Below the pieces are notes generated by a model. It saw only the letters and a list, made by a program, of their open reading frames with translations, was not told where the DNA came from and ran no database searches. Positions 29,630 to 41,225 of a DNA stretch of 64,000 nt are shown in pieces. The position numbers and the translations under genes were made by a program. The stretch is from Symbiodinium natans. Its lineage: Eukaryota; Sar; Dinophyceae; Suessiales; Symbiodiniaceae. Position 1 is the first letter of the stretch, and each line of letters opens with the position of its first letter. Location of the stretch: contig CAJNDS010000198.1 in NCBI GenBank assembly GCA_905221605.1, positions 2,501 to 66,500 of the forward strand, read 5' to 3'.

Positions 29630-29860
29630 GGAGGTTCATGGGCAGTTACAAGCAGGGCCTCAATAGGGTTGAAAGTCTAGTTACCATACTTATAGCCCCA
29701 CATATAACTACCCATATAAGGATATAAGGATGCTAAATAGGGTTAGTAGTATAGTTACCATACTTCTAACTTTACTTATAACCACCCATATCAGGACCCT
29801 ACTTAGGGTTATAAGTATAGATACCATACTTATATCCCTACTCACAACTACTAGCAATTC
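29630..29860. mobile_element. Family D element, second locus
   Basis: GGAGGTTCATGGGCAGTTAC opens the element as at 11670. AGTTACCATACTTATA, AACTACCCATATAAGG and GGTTATAAGTATAG repeat in both orientations. Confidence 0.65.
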
Positions 29861-29861
29861 A

Positions 29862-29904
29862 GACCCCCCCCCCCCAAAAAAAAAAAAATAATAAACTAAA
29901 AACA

Positions 29905-29935
<31 letters not shown>
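29862..29935 (+). repeat. C-run, A-run and AT microsatellite
   Basis: CCCCCCCCCC is followed by about 13 A and (AT)n to 29929. Confidence 0.9.
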
Positions 29936-30142
29936 CTTCCTTATAAGGGTAATACAAGGATAATTATATCTGATCTTTTAGGGGGTTCTTAAGCACCCTG
30001 AACCCTAAACCCTAAACCGGTGAGTCTCCAAGCAGACCCTGCACACACGGTCTCCTCCACCATCTCGCCCAAGAGCTTCAAGAATTTTATCTGCCTCAGT
30101 GGGCCCATCGGGTGTGCGCCTACACGTGTGCATGGTGAGGGT

Positions 30143-30400
30143 GTAGGGTTTGGGGTTTAGGGTTTAGGGTTTAGGGGTTAGGGGTTAGGGTTTAGGGTTT
30201 AGGGGTTAGGGTTTAGGGTTTAGGGTTGAAGGTTTAGGGTTTAGGGTTTAGGGTTTAGGGTTTAGGGCTTAGGGTTTAGGGTTTAGGGTTTAGGGTTTAG
30301 GGTTTAGGGTTTAGGGTTCAGGGTTTAGGGTTTAGGGTTTAGGGTTTAGAGTTTTGTTGCCACCCGTCTAGCAATGCTCCACGGGGCAACTGAAGAGGGG
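30143..30400 (+). repeat. Long TTTAGGG block ending in the T-run/GCCACCCG junction
   Basis: About twenty-eight heptamers, several of them GGGGTTA, end at GAGTTTTGTTGCCACCCGTC, then TAGCAATGCTCCACGGGGCA. The 45 bp after the junction match 42284-42330 closely. Confidence 0.9.
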
Positions 30401-30585
30401 ATGCTGTTTAGGGTTTAGGGTTTCGAGCTTAGGGTTTAGGGTGTAGGGGGCTTGTCCGCACGCAACCGGCCTGTTTTGCATCCGGGCTATGATGTCCTGG
30501 CCGGAAAGTCTCAGCAACACTCTCAGACCCGAGCAAAAAACCGGCTTTAAGCCCTGGATCCTAAACCGAGCGGTAGTTCCAGGGT

Positions 30586-30705
30586 TTAAGTTTAGGGTTT
30601 AGGGTTTAGGGTTTAGGGTTTAGGGTTTAGGGTTTAGGGTTTAGGGTTTAGGGTTTAGGGTTTAGGGTTTAGGGTTTAGGGTTTAGGGTTTAGGGTTTAC
30701 GGCTC
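30586..30705 (+). repeat. Interstitial TTTAGGG block
   Basis: About sixteen uniform heptamers, ending TTTACGG. Confidence 0.95.
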
Positions 30706-30861
30706 AGCCCAGTGACAGTGGTGGCGTCGGAATGGTCAATGGAAGCATCACGGCATGTAGCATTGGTGCCTGGGCACACAGGCTGACGGGACGGGACTTC
30801 GACACGGGCTTCGTGAGGGTCATGTTGGCCACCTGACTCTCAGGAGAGATCTTCGTGATCC

Positions 30862-30987
30862 CCAAACCCCAAACCCCAAACCCAAGACCCCAAACCCCAA
30901 ACCCCAAACCCCCAAACCCCCAAACCCCAAACCCGCAAACCCCAAACCCCCAAACCCCAAACCCCCAAATCCCCAAACCCTAAACCC
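30862..30987 (-). repeat. CCCCAAA variant array
   Basis: About fifteen units, almost all CCCCAAA or CCCCCAAA, end in two CCCTAAA. The frame through it reads as repeated GFGVWG and is an artefact. Confidence 0.95.
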
Positions 30988-31099
30988 GAAGCCAAAGCAC
31001 CATGTCAATGGAGACGGCGATGTTCAACGGCAAGTCCCGTCCGCGGGGCATCGCACCTTGGCGAAGCCAAGGCCAAGGCCTGGCGCCAGCCGCAGCTCG

Positions 31100-31210
31100 G
31101 GCTTAGGGTTCAGGGTTCAGGGTTCAGGGTTTAGGGTTTAGGGTTTAGGGTTTAGGGTTTAGGGTTTAGGGTTCAGGGTTCAGGGTTCAGGGTTCAGGGT
31201 TTAGGGTTCA
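31100..31210 (+). repeat. TTCAGGG/TTTAGGG/TTCAGGG block
   Basis: A TTTAGGG core is flanked on both sides by runs of TTCAGGG. Confidence 0.95.
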
Positions 31211-31640
31211 TGGGTTGCCCCCACAGCTACCCCCAGGACCCAGGGTAGGCCCTTGTTCCCATTTTTTAGGGTCTAGGTTCCCTCATAAGCGGCTTTAAAC
31301 CAAAACGGGTACCCTTCTTCTTCCTGGGTTCCTCTTGGGTCTAGAAGTATTCACGGATTCCCCTACTACCCCGCCGGGTATAATACCCCCCCCTAGGTTC
31401 GCCCCGTAAATAAACTGAATTAGCTATCCCTAACTAGCCCATTTTGCACGCTCCACTATCTACTATACTATATACAGTATATGAACATACTATGCGTACC
31501 CATAGAACGGGTATGCAGTGTCAATGGGTTCCCCTTCTCTAACACGCACATGAAACTTCCCAGAACTTGCAACAAAAACTTGCACGTAGCCATTCGGGTG
31601 ACTACATTGAGTCCCGAAAGCGAGCACGGGGCCTTTGACT
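31210..31640. other. Unique DNA, nothing recognised
   Basis: ACTATATACAGTATAT palindrome near 31466-31481. No gene. Confidence 0.45.
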
Positions 31641-31837
31641 CAACAGAGCCCCAAAAACCCTAAACCATAAACCCAAACCCTAAACCCTAAACCCTGAACC
31701 CTCTGACCAGCACAGGCCCTGCCTCGCTGCGGAGAGATGCTAGCACGCGTTTACAGCGCGCAGGCCATGGGAGCTACTAGAGAACCGGAGCAGGATCGAA
31801 GCCCCGCACGTGTGCTCGTCTGACATATGCATAGGCG

Positions 31838-31892
31838 TTTAGGGTTTAGGGTTTAGGGTTTAGGGTTTAGGGTTTAGGGTTTAGGGTTCAGG
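31838..31892 (+). repeat. Interstitial TTTAGGG block
   Basis: Seven heptamers, the last TTCAGGG. Confidence 0.95.
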
Positions 31893-32017
31893 GTCCCATC
31901 TCATCCTACGCCCTTGTGCTGTCATGGGCATGTCAATGCTGCCACCAGTCTCTTGAGCCTGCGGCAAGGTTGAGGCAATGCCATCCGATAAGACGTCCCC
32001 TCCGACGCAAGAGTCAG

Positions 32018-32126
32018 CCCAAGAGCCCAATATTGCTTAAATAAGGAATATTCCTTAAATCATATTAGGGATCCTTAATATAATTTAAGGTAGATTCCTT
32101 AATTGAGCAATATTGGGCTCTTTGGG
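32018..32126. mobile_element. Family A palindromic element, copy 4
   Basis: The arms CCCAAGAGCCCAATATTGCT and AGCAATATTGGGCTCTTTGGG are almost perfect inverted repeats; the centre is AGGGATCCTT. It is one of the best-preserved copies. Confidence 0.92.
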
Positions 32127-32224
32127 AGCGTGGCTCCCCGGTACCTTTTCTATGAATCCGAATCTAGAAGGTATCGATGAGGGCCCTCCGCATACTCAAT
32201 CGGCGACTTCCACCACGATCTGTC

Positions 32225-32260
32225 ATATACACATATATATATATATGTATATATGCTATC
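32225..32260 (+). repeat. AT microsatellite palindrome
   Basis: CATATATATATATATGTATATATG; a similar one lies at 32777-32800. Confidence 0.9.
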
Positions 32261-32515
32261 CCCCCCCCCCGAACCCACCGTAAGCACAGTGTAAGGGGGC
32301 GGGGTGTTTCCCCGGAGGCTGCGATATAATAAGAGAACTTATGACTTTGCTGTATAGCGAACAACAAACCAAGACAGCTGCCCTGAATCAGACAGAATGA
32401 CATGACTCAAGCTTGCCCCCCCCACCCCCAAGAACTCATGGCGATGAGTTTCTTCCTTGCGGTGGTTTTGGGGGCAATCCAACTCGGGGGGTTTTTGGCT
32501 CCCATAGTCTGGGCA

Positions 32516-32702
32516 CCGTGCTAATTAGCACGGGTTCCGTGTTAATTGACACGACCGGAACCAAGAACCAAGAACCAAGATTGAAGAAGAGTTCTGAGAA
32601 ACCACTGCCTACTGCTACTCATGAGGGCGGCATAGTCTTGGTTCTTGGTTCTTGGTTCCGGCCGTGTTAATTAACACTGGGCCAGTGTTAGTTAACACTG
32701 TT
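32516..32702. repeat. Nested inverted repeat able to form a cruciform
   Basis: The inner arms CCGGAACCAAGAACCAAGAA and TTCTTGGTTCTTGGTTCCGG are perfect inverted repeats separated by about 73 bp. Each outer arm carries two small palindromes built on TTAATT or TAATTAG, for example GTGCTAATTAGCAC and GTGTTAATTAACAC. Confidence 0.9.
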
Positions 32703-33303
32703 CCAGGCTCAGAAGCCAAATTATGAAGCTTTATTTCTTTGAGGGTGGGTTCTCTGAGGAGGGGAGGGGGGCACCATATACATATATATATATATATGTG
32801 GCATGGACCTTTGTGTATTATTTGGCAACCCCTTTTGTTTTATATTTTAAACAGAATAAAAACTTAAGAAACAACCCTTCAAAAAAGAACCCGGCGGCGT
32901 GGTTGAACTTCTCCTGCCCAGGTTTGGGTTGGGCAGAGGCATCGAATGTTTTATAGGGATTTGAGTTTAGCATTTAGTACTTAGGACTTAAGGGTTTAAG
33001 GGTTCGTTGTCGGTTTTCGGGTTAACCTAGAGATGAATGGGTAGGGTTTGTCTGCTTAAGGTTTAATTAGCCTCTTGAGCTCGGGATTTTCATCATGGGG
33101 TTTAGGGTTTAGGCTTAGGGTTTATGCGAACAAGAGGCCACTCTTCTTGCCCTGGTCTTCCCTAGTCTATTCGTTCCACTGCACGAAATTCATATCCTTT
33201 CGAACATCAGCGAAAAGGACACCAAGGAGGTGCCAAGAAGCGTGAAGTGCAGTCATTGGATGCATGATGTCATCTAATTACTTTTTATCCACATGGTCCG
33301 TCT

Positions 33304-36300
33304 CTCAAAAGGGAGAGCGGAGAAAGGAGGAGAACGAACATGGGAAGAGTAAGGAAGGAGAGCTAGAGAGAGGATAGAAAGATAGAGAGGAGAAATGAAG
33401 GACAAAGACCGTGGAAGAAAGGAGTGAGCGATGCTCGGGAGAAAAGTGTAAGGGGAAAGGAAAAGGAACAGTGGATAACAAAAACAAGTGTCCTGCCCGA
33501 ACCTATTCTCTTTTCTTCTTGATCTTCTCTCACCCCTTTTTGTTCTCCAAGCGGCCCTCTTTTCACCATCGCTTTATTCTTTTGCCTTCACCCTGTTTCC
33601 CTATCTGTCGCTCTTCCACTGTCTCCCTTCTTCCTTTTTTCATGACTACTGTCTCCTTCTCTTTGCTTCTCCATCTGTCTCCATCTCTTTCACTCCGGAG
33701 CCCCCCGGTGTTTTCTGTTCATTGCTCATCCTTTCTGACTATACGAGGCAGACCCTGTACAAACGATGGGCCCTGTTCTGGACCTGGCCCTGCACTGCCT
33801 CTTTCCACACACTCCAAACCCCTCTAAGCCTCCACAAGAGTTTCAAGCAGCCTTCAGGGAGGGTTCGCAAGGGGCCTCCAAGAGTGAAGGAGAGGTGTGA
33901 GAGGAGGACCCTTTCCCCACATTGCTAAGAAGAAAAACAAGAGAAAAGAACAAAGACTCAGAGACATGTAGAGAGGTGTGGAAGGTAGTTAGAAGGAGCA
34001 GGACAAGTCCTCCTTCCATCTTATCATTCCTTCATTCTCCTTGCTTAACCTTGCCCGTGCCCTATCCCCCTACGTAATGACAAAAGGAACAGAGGAGGAA
34101 AGGCTCATGGAATGGAGGCGATAAAAGGGAGAGCGGAGAAAGGAGGAGAACGAACATGGGAAGAGTAAGGAAGGAGAGCTAGAGAGAGGATAGAAAGATA
34201 GAGAGGAGAAATGAAGGACAAAGACCGTGGAAGAAAGGAGTGAGCGATGCTCGGGAAATAAGCGTAAGGGTGAGGAAAATGAACAGTGGATAACAAAAAC
34301 AAGTGTCCTGCCCGAACCTATTCTCTTTTCTTCTTGATCTTCTCTCACCCCTTTTTGTTCTCCAAGCGGCCCTCTTTTCACCATCGCTTTATTATTTTGC
34401 CTTCACCCTGTTTCCCTATCTGTCGCTCTTCCACTGTCTCCCTTCTTCCTTTTTTCATGACTACTCTGTCTCCTTCTCTTTGCTTCTCCATCTGTCTCCA
34501 TCTCTTTCACTCCGGAGCCCCCCGGTGTTTTCTGTTCATTGCTCATCCTTTCTGACTATACGAGGCAGACCCTGTACAAACGATGGGCCCTGTTCTGGAC
34601 CTGGCCCTGCACTACCTCTTTCCACACACTCCAAACCCCTCTAAGCCTCCACAAGAGTTTCAAGCAGCCTTCAGGGAGGGTTCGCAAGGGGCCTCCAAGA
34701 GTGAAGGAGAGGTGTGAGAGGAGGACCCTTTCCCCACATTGCTAAGAAGAAAAACAAGAGAAAAGAACAAAGACTCAGAGACATGTAGAGAGGTGTGGAA
34801 GGTAGTTAGAAGGAGCAGGACAAGTCCTCCTTCCATCTTATCATTCCTTCATTCTCCTTGCTTAACCTTGCCCGTGTTCTATCCCCCTACGTAATGACAA
34901 AAGGAACAGAGGAGGAAAGGCTCATGGAATGGAGGCGATAAAAGGGAGAGCGGAGAAAGGAGGAGAACGAACATGGGAAGAGTAAGGAAGGAGAGCTAGA
35001 GAGAGGATAGAAAGATAGAGAGGAGAAATGAAGGACGAAGACCGTGGAAGAAAGGAGTGAGCGATGCTCGGGAAATAAGCGTAAGGGTGAGGAAAATGAA
35101 CAGTGGATAACAAAAACAAGTGTCCTGCCCTACCTGTTCTCTTTTCTTCTTGATCTTCTCTGTCTCCTTTTTGTTCTCCAAGTGGTCCTGTTTCCACCAT
35201 CGCTTCCTGCTTCTCCTGCTTCATTGTTTCTGTTTCCTTCACCCCGTTGCCACGCTGTCCCTCTTCCGCTGTCTTCCTTCTTCCTCTTCTCCCTGATCTC
35301 TATCTGTCTCCATCTCTCTCTCTCTCTCTCTCCGGCGCCCCCCGGCGTTTTCCGTTCATTGCTCATCCTTTCTGTTTTACGAGGCACTGATCTGGACATG
35401 GCCCTGCACTGCCTTTTTCCACACACTCCAAACCCTCTGAGCCTTCCCCAAAGTTGTCAGGCAGCTTTCAGGGAGCGTCCCCAAGGGGTCTCCAAGAGTG
35501 AAGGAGAGGTGTGAGAGGAGGGACCCTTTCCAAACATTGCTAAGAAGAAAAACAAGAGAAAAGAACAAAGACTCAGAGACATGTAGAGAGGTGTGGAAGG
35601 TATTTAGAAGGAGCAGCACAAGTCCTCCTTCCATCTTATCATTCCCTTCATTCTCCTTGCTGAACCTTGCCCATGTTCTATCCTCCTACTTTATGACTAC
35701 TTTATGACAAAAGGAACAGAGGAGGAAAGGCTCATGGCATGGACGCGAGAAAAGGGAGAGCGGAGAAAGGATGAGAACGAACATGGGAAAAGAAAGGAAG
35801 GAGAGCTAGAGAAAGGATAGAAAGATAGAGAGGGGGAATGAAGGACGAAGACCGTGGAAGAAAGGAGTGAGCGATGCTCGGGAAAAAAGTGTAAGGGATG
35901 AGGAAAAGGAACAGTGGATAACAAAGACAAGTGTCCTGCCCTACTTGTCCTCTTTTCTTCTTGATCTTCTCTGTCTCCTTTTTGTTCTCCAAGCGGCCCT
36001 CTTTTCACCGTCGCTTCCTCCTTCCTCTTCTTCATTGTTTCTGTTTCCTTCACCCTGTTTCCCGATCTGTCGCTCTTCCACTGTCTTCCTTCTTCCTCTT
36101 CTCCCTGATTACTGTCTCCTTCTCTTTGCTTCTCTATCTGTCTCCATCTCTCTCACTCCGGTGCCCCCTGGTGCTTTCTGTTCATCCCTCTGATCCCCCA
36201 AGAGTTTCAGGCGGCCTTCAGAGAGTGTCATCCAGGGGCCTCCAAGAGTGAAAGAGAGGCGTGAGAGGAGGACCCTTTCCCCGTGTTGCTAAGAAGAAAA

Positions 36301-36490
36301 ATAAGGGAAAAGATCATGTAGACATGTAGAGAAGTGTGGAAGGTAGTTACAAGGAGCAGCAGAAGTCCTCTTTCCATCATGTCATTCTCTTCATTCTCCT
36401 TGCTTAACCTTGCCCTTCGTCTAATTATGCCCCCTACGCAATGACGAAAGGAACAGAGGAAGAAAGGGCCCGCAGAAGGGACGCAAGAAA
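33304..36490. repeat. Tandem repeat of an approximately 816-bp unit, four copies
   Basis: GGGAGAGCGGAGAAAGG recurs at 33311, 34128, 34944 and 35754, and diverged at 36491 (spacing 817, 816, 810, 737). Copies 1 and 2 are nearly identical, later ones diverge. Each unit has about 170 bp of purine-rich strand followed by about 230 bp of pyrimidine-rich strand. Long frames on both strands are composition artefacts. Confidence 0.92.
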
Positions 36491-37665
36491 GGGAGAGTGC
36501 AGAAAGCGGGCGCACGAAGAGGGAGAACGAAAGGAAGGAGAAAGAGAGCTTGTTAAAGACAATAGCATTCCTGAGAACAGCGAAATCCTGTCGTCTATTG
36601 AAATGCTGGAGGGGCTCTTTGATTCCTTTTCAAATGAAGGCTTCTATCATTCATGGTGTTCCTTAGAACAGGAGAGCCTTTCAGGACAACGCCCTTATCT
36701 GTATTCAACATAGGCCGGGCTACCTCTGATTTAAGAATGCACGGAAGGGCTCATTCTAAGAAAATATACTCTCCCACCCCGAAAGAAGAGGACGGACCCA
36801 CTCATCTATCAAGGAAAAGAGCCGAAAGCATCTGGGAGGAATTAAAATACGAATGAGGGGCTATCGCAGTATCCTTTTTTCTTCTGACACGGATTCTTTG
36901 AAAGAAGGGGTTCCTGCCTTTTGCTTGTTTCAAGAAGGGGAGGCTTTCGAGTGGCAAGGGGCGAGCTCACGCCCACCCCGGTCTTTGGGGTCACTCTGAA
37001 AACAGCTTGGAGAGGATAGTTGCTTCTCTCTCCTTTTTCCGTTTCTCTATCCCTTGCTCCGTATCTGTCGTTCTCGAGCCTTCCCTTCTTCTGTGAATCT
37101 GCTTCTTTCAATATCCACCAGGAGCCTGCAGTTTTCGCAAGGGGGCTTCCCTGAGGGGCTCCCTGAAAGGGCCTCCCAGGGGTTTGAGAGAAGACTGCGA
37201 GAGGGGAAAAGAGGACAGTAAGATCCTGTCCCCCGTTTCCAACAAGAGAAAAAATTGACAGAGAGATGTAGGTAGATAGAGGGTAGTGAGAAGGATCAAG
37301 CAGAACTCCTCCTCTTCCCCCTCTCTTGTCTGTACCTTCACACTTCTTTCTCACCCTTGACTTTCTGTGGTTCTATTTCCTTCTTGAAGGAGAATTCCAG
37401 CTCCTCTGTTGTCAGTACCTTCTCTTTCTTATCCTTGACTTTCTTCTTTCATTCCCTGTTGAATGGCAAGTAGAAAACGGGAGGGGCGGGAAAGAGGAAA
37501 GAACAAGCAGAAGGAAGAGAAGAATAGAAAGGGATGAAGGAAGGAAGGAAGGAGGGAGGGAGAGAGAGAGAGAGAGCGACAGAGACAAAGGCAAGAGAGA
37601 GAGAGAGAGAAAGAGACAAAGCGAGAGCGAAAGAGAAAGAAAGAGGGAGAGATCAAAATTTGGTT
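36491..37665. repeat. Degenerate edge of the 816-bp array
   Basis: Purine-rich (36470-36560) and pyrimidine-rich (37020-37060, 37330-37450) stretches continue, ending in a (GA)n tract at 37530-37650. Frames at 36441-36856 and 36842-37354 are not supported as genes. Confidence 0.6.
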
Positions 37666-37669
37666 AAAT

Positions 37670-38505
37670 CGGGCTGCTCTTTGTATGTGATGAGAAAGGC
37701 GCGGCTCGATTTGGCCAAATTTTGCCATCAGAAAAGCGCGGCTCGATTTGGCCAAATTTTGCCGGGCAGCTTTCGGGCAAAATTTGGCCAAATCGGGCTG
37801 CTCCTTGTATGCGATCAGAAAGGCGCGGCTCGATTTGGCCAAATTTTGCCGGGCAGCTTTCGGGCAAAATTTGGCCAAATCGGGCTGCTCCTTGTATGCG
37901 ATCAGAAAGGCGCGGCTCGATTTGGCCAAATTTTGCCGGGCAGCTTTCGGGCAAAATTTGGCCAAATCGGGCTGCTCCTTGCATGCGATCAGAAAAGCGC
38001 GGCTCGATTTGGCCAAATTTTGCCGGGCAGCTTTCGGGCAAAATTTGGCCAAATCGGGCTCTTTGTGTGCGATCAGAAAGGCGCGGCTCGATTTGGCCAA
38101 ATTTTGCCGGGCAGCTTTCGGGCAAAATTTGGCCAAATCGGGCTGCTCCTTGTATGCGATCAGAAAGGCGCGGCTCGATTTGGCCAAATTTTGCCGGGCA
38201 GCTTTCGGGCAAAATTTGGCCAAATCGGGCTGCTCCTTGCATGCGATCAGAAAGGCGCGGCTCGATTTGGCCAAATTTTGCCGGGCAGCTTTCGGGCAAA
38301 ATTTGGCCAAATCGGGCTGCTCCTTGTATGCGATCAGAAAGGGCGCGGCTCGATTTGGCCAAATTTTGCCGGGCAGCTTTCGGGCAAAATTTGGCCAAAT
38401 CGGGCTGCTCCTTGCATGCAATCAGAAAGGCGCGGCTCGATTTGGCCAAAATTTGCCGGGCAGCTTTCGGGCAAAATTTGGCCAAATCGGGCTGCTCTTC
38501 CTATG
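37670..38505. repeat. 87-bp satellite, about nine units
   Basis: GCGGCTCGAT starts at 37701, 37738, 37825, 37912, 37999, 38083, 38170, 38257, 38345 and 38432, spacing 87 except the first (37) and one each of 84 and 88. Each unit carries the inverted pair TTTGGCCAAATTTTGCC and GGCAAAATTTGGCCAAA. Because 87 is divisible by three, frames stay open on both strands. Confidence 0.95.
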
Positions 38506-38514
38506 TGATGATAT

Positions 38515-40860
38515 TTAAACTTTTAAACGTTTAAAACTTATAAAACGCCTTAGACCACCAAAGCTTCTAAAACTTGTAAAAATTTTAAACCCTTAAAAAT
38601 GTTAAAACTTTTAAACCTTTAAAGGGTGTTTTAAAGTATTTAAAATTTTTAAATTCCTTAAACTCCTTAAATTCCTTAAATTCCTAACTTAGCCCTAATT
38701 TAGGAATTTAAGGAATTTAAAGAATTTAGGCCTCTTTAAATTCTTTAAATTCCTTAAATTCCTAAATTAAATTAAATTGGTTCTGGGCCCTAATTTGAAT
38801 TTTTTTTACATTCCTTAAGTTCCTAAATTAGCCCTAATTTAGGAATTTAAGGAATTTAAAGAATTTAGGCCTCTTTGAATTCTTTAAATTCCTTAAATTC
38901 CTAAATTAGCCCTAATTTAGGAATTTAAGGAATTTAAGGAATTTAAGGAATTTACAAATTTAAATTACGGCCCAGAACCTCTTTAAATTCTTTAAATTCC
39001 TGAAATTCCTAAATTAGCCCTAATTTAGGAATTTAAGGAATTTAAGGAATTTAAGGAATTTATAAAATTTTAAATTACGGCCCAGAACCAATTTAATTTA
39101 ATTTAGGAATTTAAGGAATTTAAAGAATTTCGGCCTCTTTAAATTCTTTAAATTCCTTAAATTCCTAAATTAGGGCTAATTTAGGAATTTAAGGAATTTA
39201 AAGAATTTAGGCCTCTTTAAATTCTTTAAATTCCTTAAATTCCTAAATTAAATTAAATTGGTTCTGGGCCCTAATTTAAAATTTTTTAAATTCCTTAAAT
39301 TCCTTAAATTCCTTAAATTCCTAAATTAGGGCTAATTTAGGAATTTAAGGAATTTAAAGAATTTAGGCCTCTTTAAATTCTTTAAATTCCTTAAATTCCT
39401 AAATTAGCCCTAATTTAGGAATTTAAGGAATTTAAGGAATTTAAGGAATTTATAAAATTTTAAATTACGGCCCAGAACCAATTTAATTTAATTTAGGAAT
39501 TTAAGGAATTTAAGGAATTTCGGCCTCTTTAAATTCCTTAAATTCCTTAAATTCCTAAATTAGGGCTAATTTAGGAATTTAAGGAATTTAAAGAATTTAG
39601 GCCTCTTTAAATTCTTTAAATTCCTTAAATTCCTAAATTAAATTAAATTGGTTCTGGGCCGTAAATTGAAATTTTTTAAATTCCTTAAATTCCTTAAATT
39701 CCTTAAATTCCTAAATTAGGGCTAATTTAGGAATTTAAGGAATTTAAAGAATTTAGGCCTCTTTAAATTCTTTAAATTCCTTAAATTCCTAAATTAGCCC
39801 TAATTTAGGAATTTAAGGAATTTAAGGAATTTAAGGAATTTATAAAATTTTAAATTACGGCCCAGAACCAATTTAATTTAATTTAGGAATTTAAGGAATT
39901 TAAGGAATTTCGGCCTCTTTAAATTCCCTAAACTCCTTAAATTCCTAAATTAGGGCTAATTTAGGAATTTAAGGAATTTAAAGAATTTAGGCCTCTTTAA
40001 ATTCTTTAAATTCCTTAAATTCCTAAATTAAATTAAATTGGTTCTGGGCCGTAATTTAAAATTTTTTAAATTCCTTAAATTCCTTAAATTCCTTAAATTC
40101 CTTAAATTCCTAAATTAGGGCTAATTTAGGAATTTAAGGAATTTAAAGAATTTAGGCCTCTTTAAATTCTTTAAATTCCTTAAATTCCTAAATTAGCCCT
40201 AATTTAGGAATTTAAGGAATTTCAAGGAATTTAAGGAATTTATAAAATTTTAAATTACGGCCCAGAACCAATTTAATTTAATTTAGGAATTTAAGGAATT
40301 TAAAGAATTTCGGCCTCTTTAAATTCTTTAAATTCCTTAAATTCCTAAATAGCCCTAATTTAGGAATTTAAGGAATTTAAAGAATTTAGGCCTCTTTAAA
40401 TTCTTTAAATTCCTTAAATTCCTAAATTAGCCCTAATTTAGGAATTTAAGGAATTTAAGGAATTTAAGGAATTTAAGGAATTTAGGGAATTTATAAAATT
40501 TTAAATTACGGCCCAGAACCAATTTAATTTAATTTAGGAATTTAAGAAATTTAAAGAATTTCGGCCTCTTTAAATTCTTTAAATTCCTTAAATTCCTAAA
40601 TTAGCCCTAATTTAGGAATTTATGGAATTTTAAGAATTTCGGCCTCTTTAAATTCTTTAAATTCCTTAAATTCCTAAATTAGGGCTAATTTAGGAATTTA
40701 AGGAATTTAACGCATTTAGGCCTCTTTAAATTCTTTAAATTCCTTAAATTCCTAAATTAGCCCTAATTTAGGAATTTAAGGATTTAAAAAAAATTAAATT
40801 AAGGCCCGGCCTCCTTAAATTCTTTAAATTCCTTAACTTCCTAAGTTCTGCCTGAAGAAG
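38515..40860. repeat. AT-rich palindromic higher-order satellite, about 390-bp unit
   Basis: AATTCCTTAAATTCCTAAATT and its reverse complement alternate throughout. The landmark CGGCCCAGAACCAATTTAAT recurs at 39081, 39471, 39861 and 40261, then 40512, giving 390, 390, 400 and 251 bp. Each unit includes AATTTAGGCCTCTTTAAATT and AATTAGCCCTAATT or AATTAGGGCTAATT as internal palindrome centres. Confidence 0.95.
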
Positions 40861-40884
40861 CCAAGCCACACGCCAAATAGTACA

Positions 40885-41225
40885 TAAAGGTCCTTCGTAC
40901 ATATATATATATATATCTTCCTATATATATCTCTCTCTCTCCCGTGCCATCCCCGAGGGTCTCGCCACATAAGAAAAAAATAAATGAATACATGAATAAA
41001 TAAATAAATAAAATAAATAAATATTATATATATATACATATATATATATATCTAAATTTTATTAATATATATATATATGTATGTATGTTCTATGATATTT
41101 ATATGTTTATTTGTATTATTTGTATTTGTATTTATATTTGTATTTATATTTGTATTTATATTTACATTTATATGGACATATACATACACATATACATATA
41201 TATATATATATGTGTAACATATAGC
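40885..41225. repeat. AT-rich microsatellites
   Basis: (AT)n, (AATA)n, TTTGTATT and ATATAC runs; no gene. Confidence 0.95.

Noticed and set aside
30704..31008. Protein with repeated GFGVWG
   Set aside because: Translation of the CCCCAAA array.
33305..36856. Ser/Pro/Phe-rich or Lys/Glu/Arg-rich proteins
   Set aside because: Translation of purine/pyrimidine tandem repeats; frames are interrupted between units by unit-specific indels.
37670..38505. CRISPR-like array
   Set aside because: The 87-bp units are repeated in full with no variable spacers; this is a satellite in a eukaryotic genome.
37429..38534. Large repeat proteins of 256-330 residues on both strands
   Set aside because: They are open only because the satellite unit is divisible by three and lacks stops; all frames on both strands look alike.
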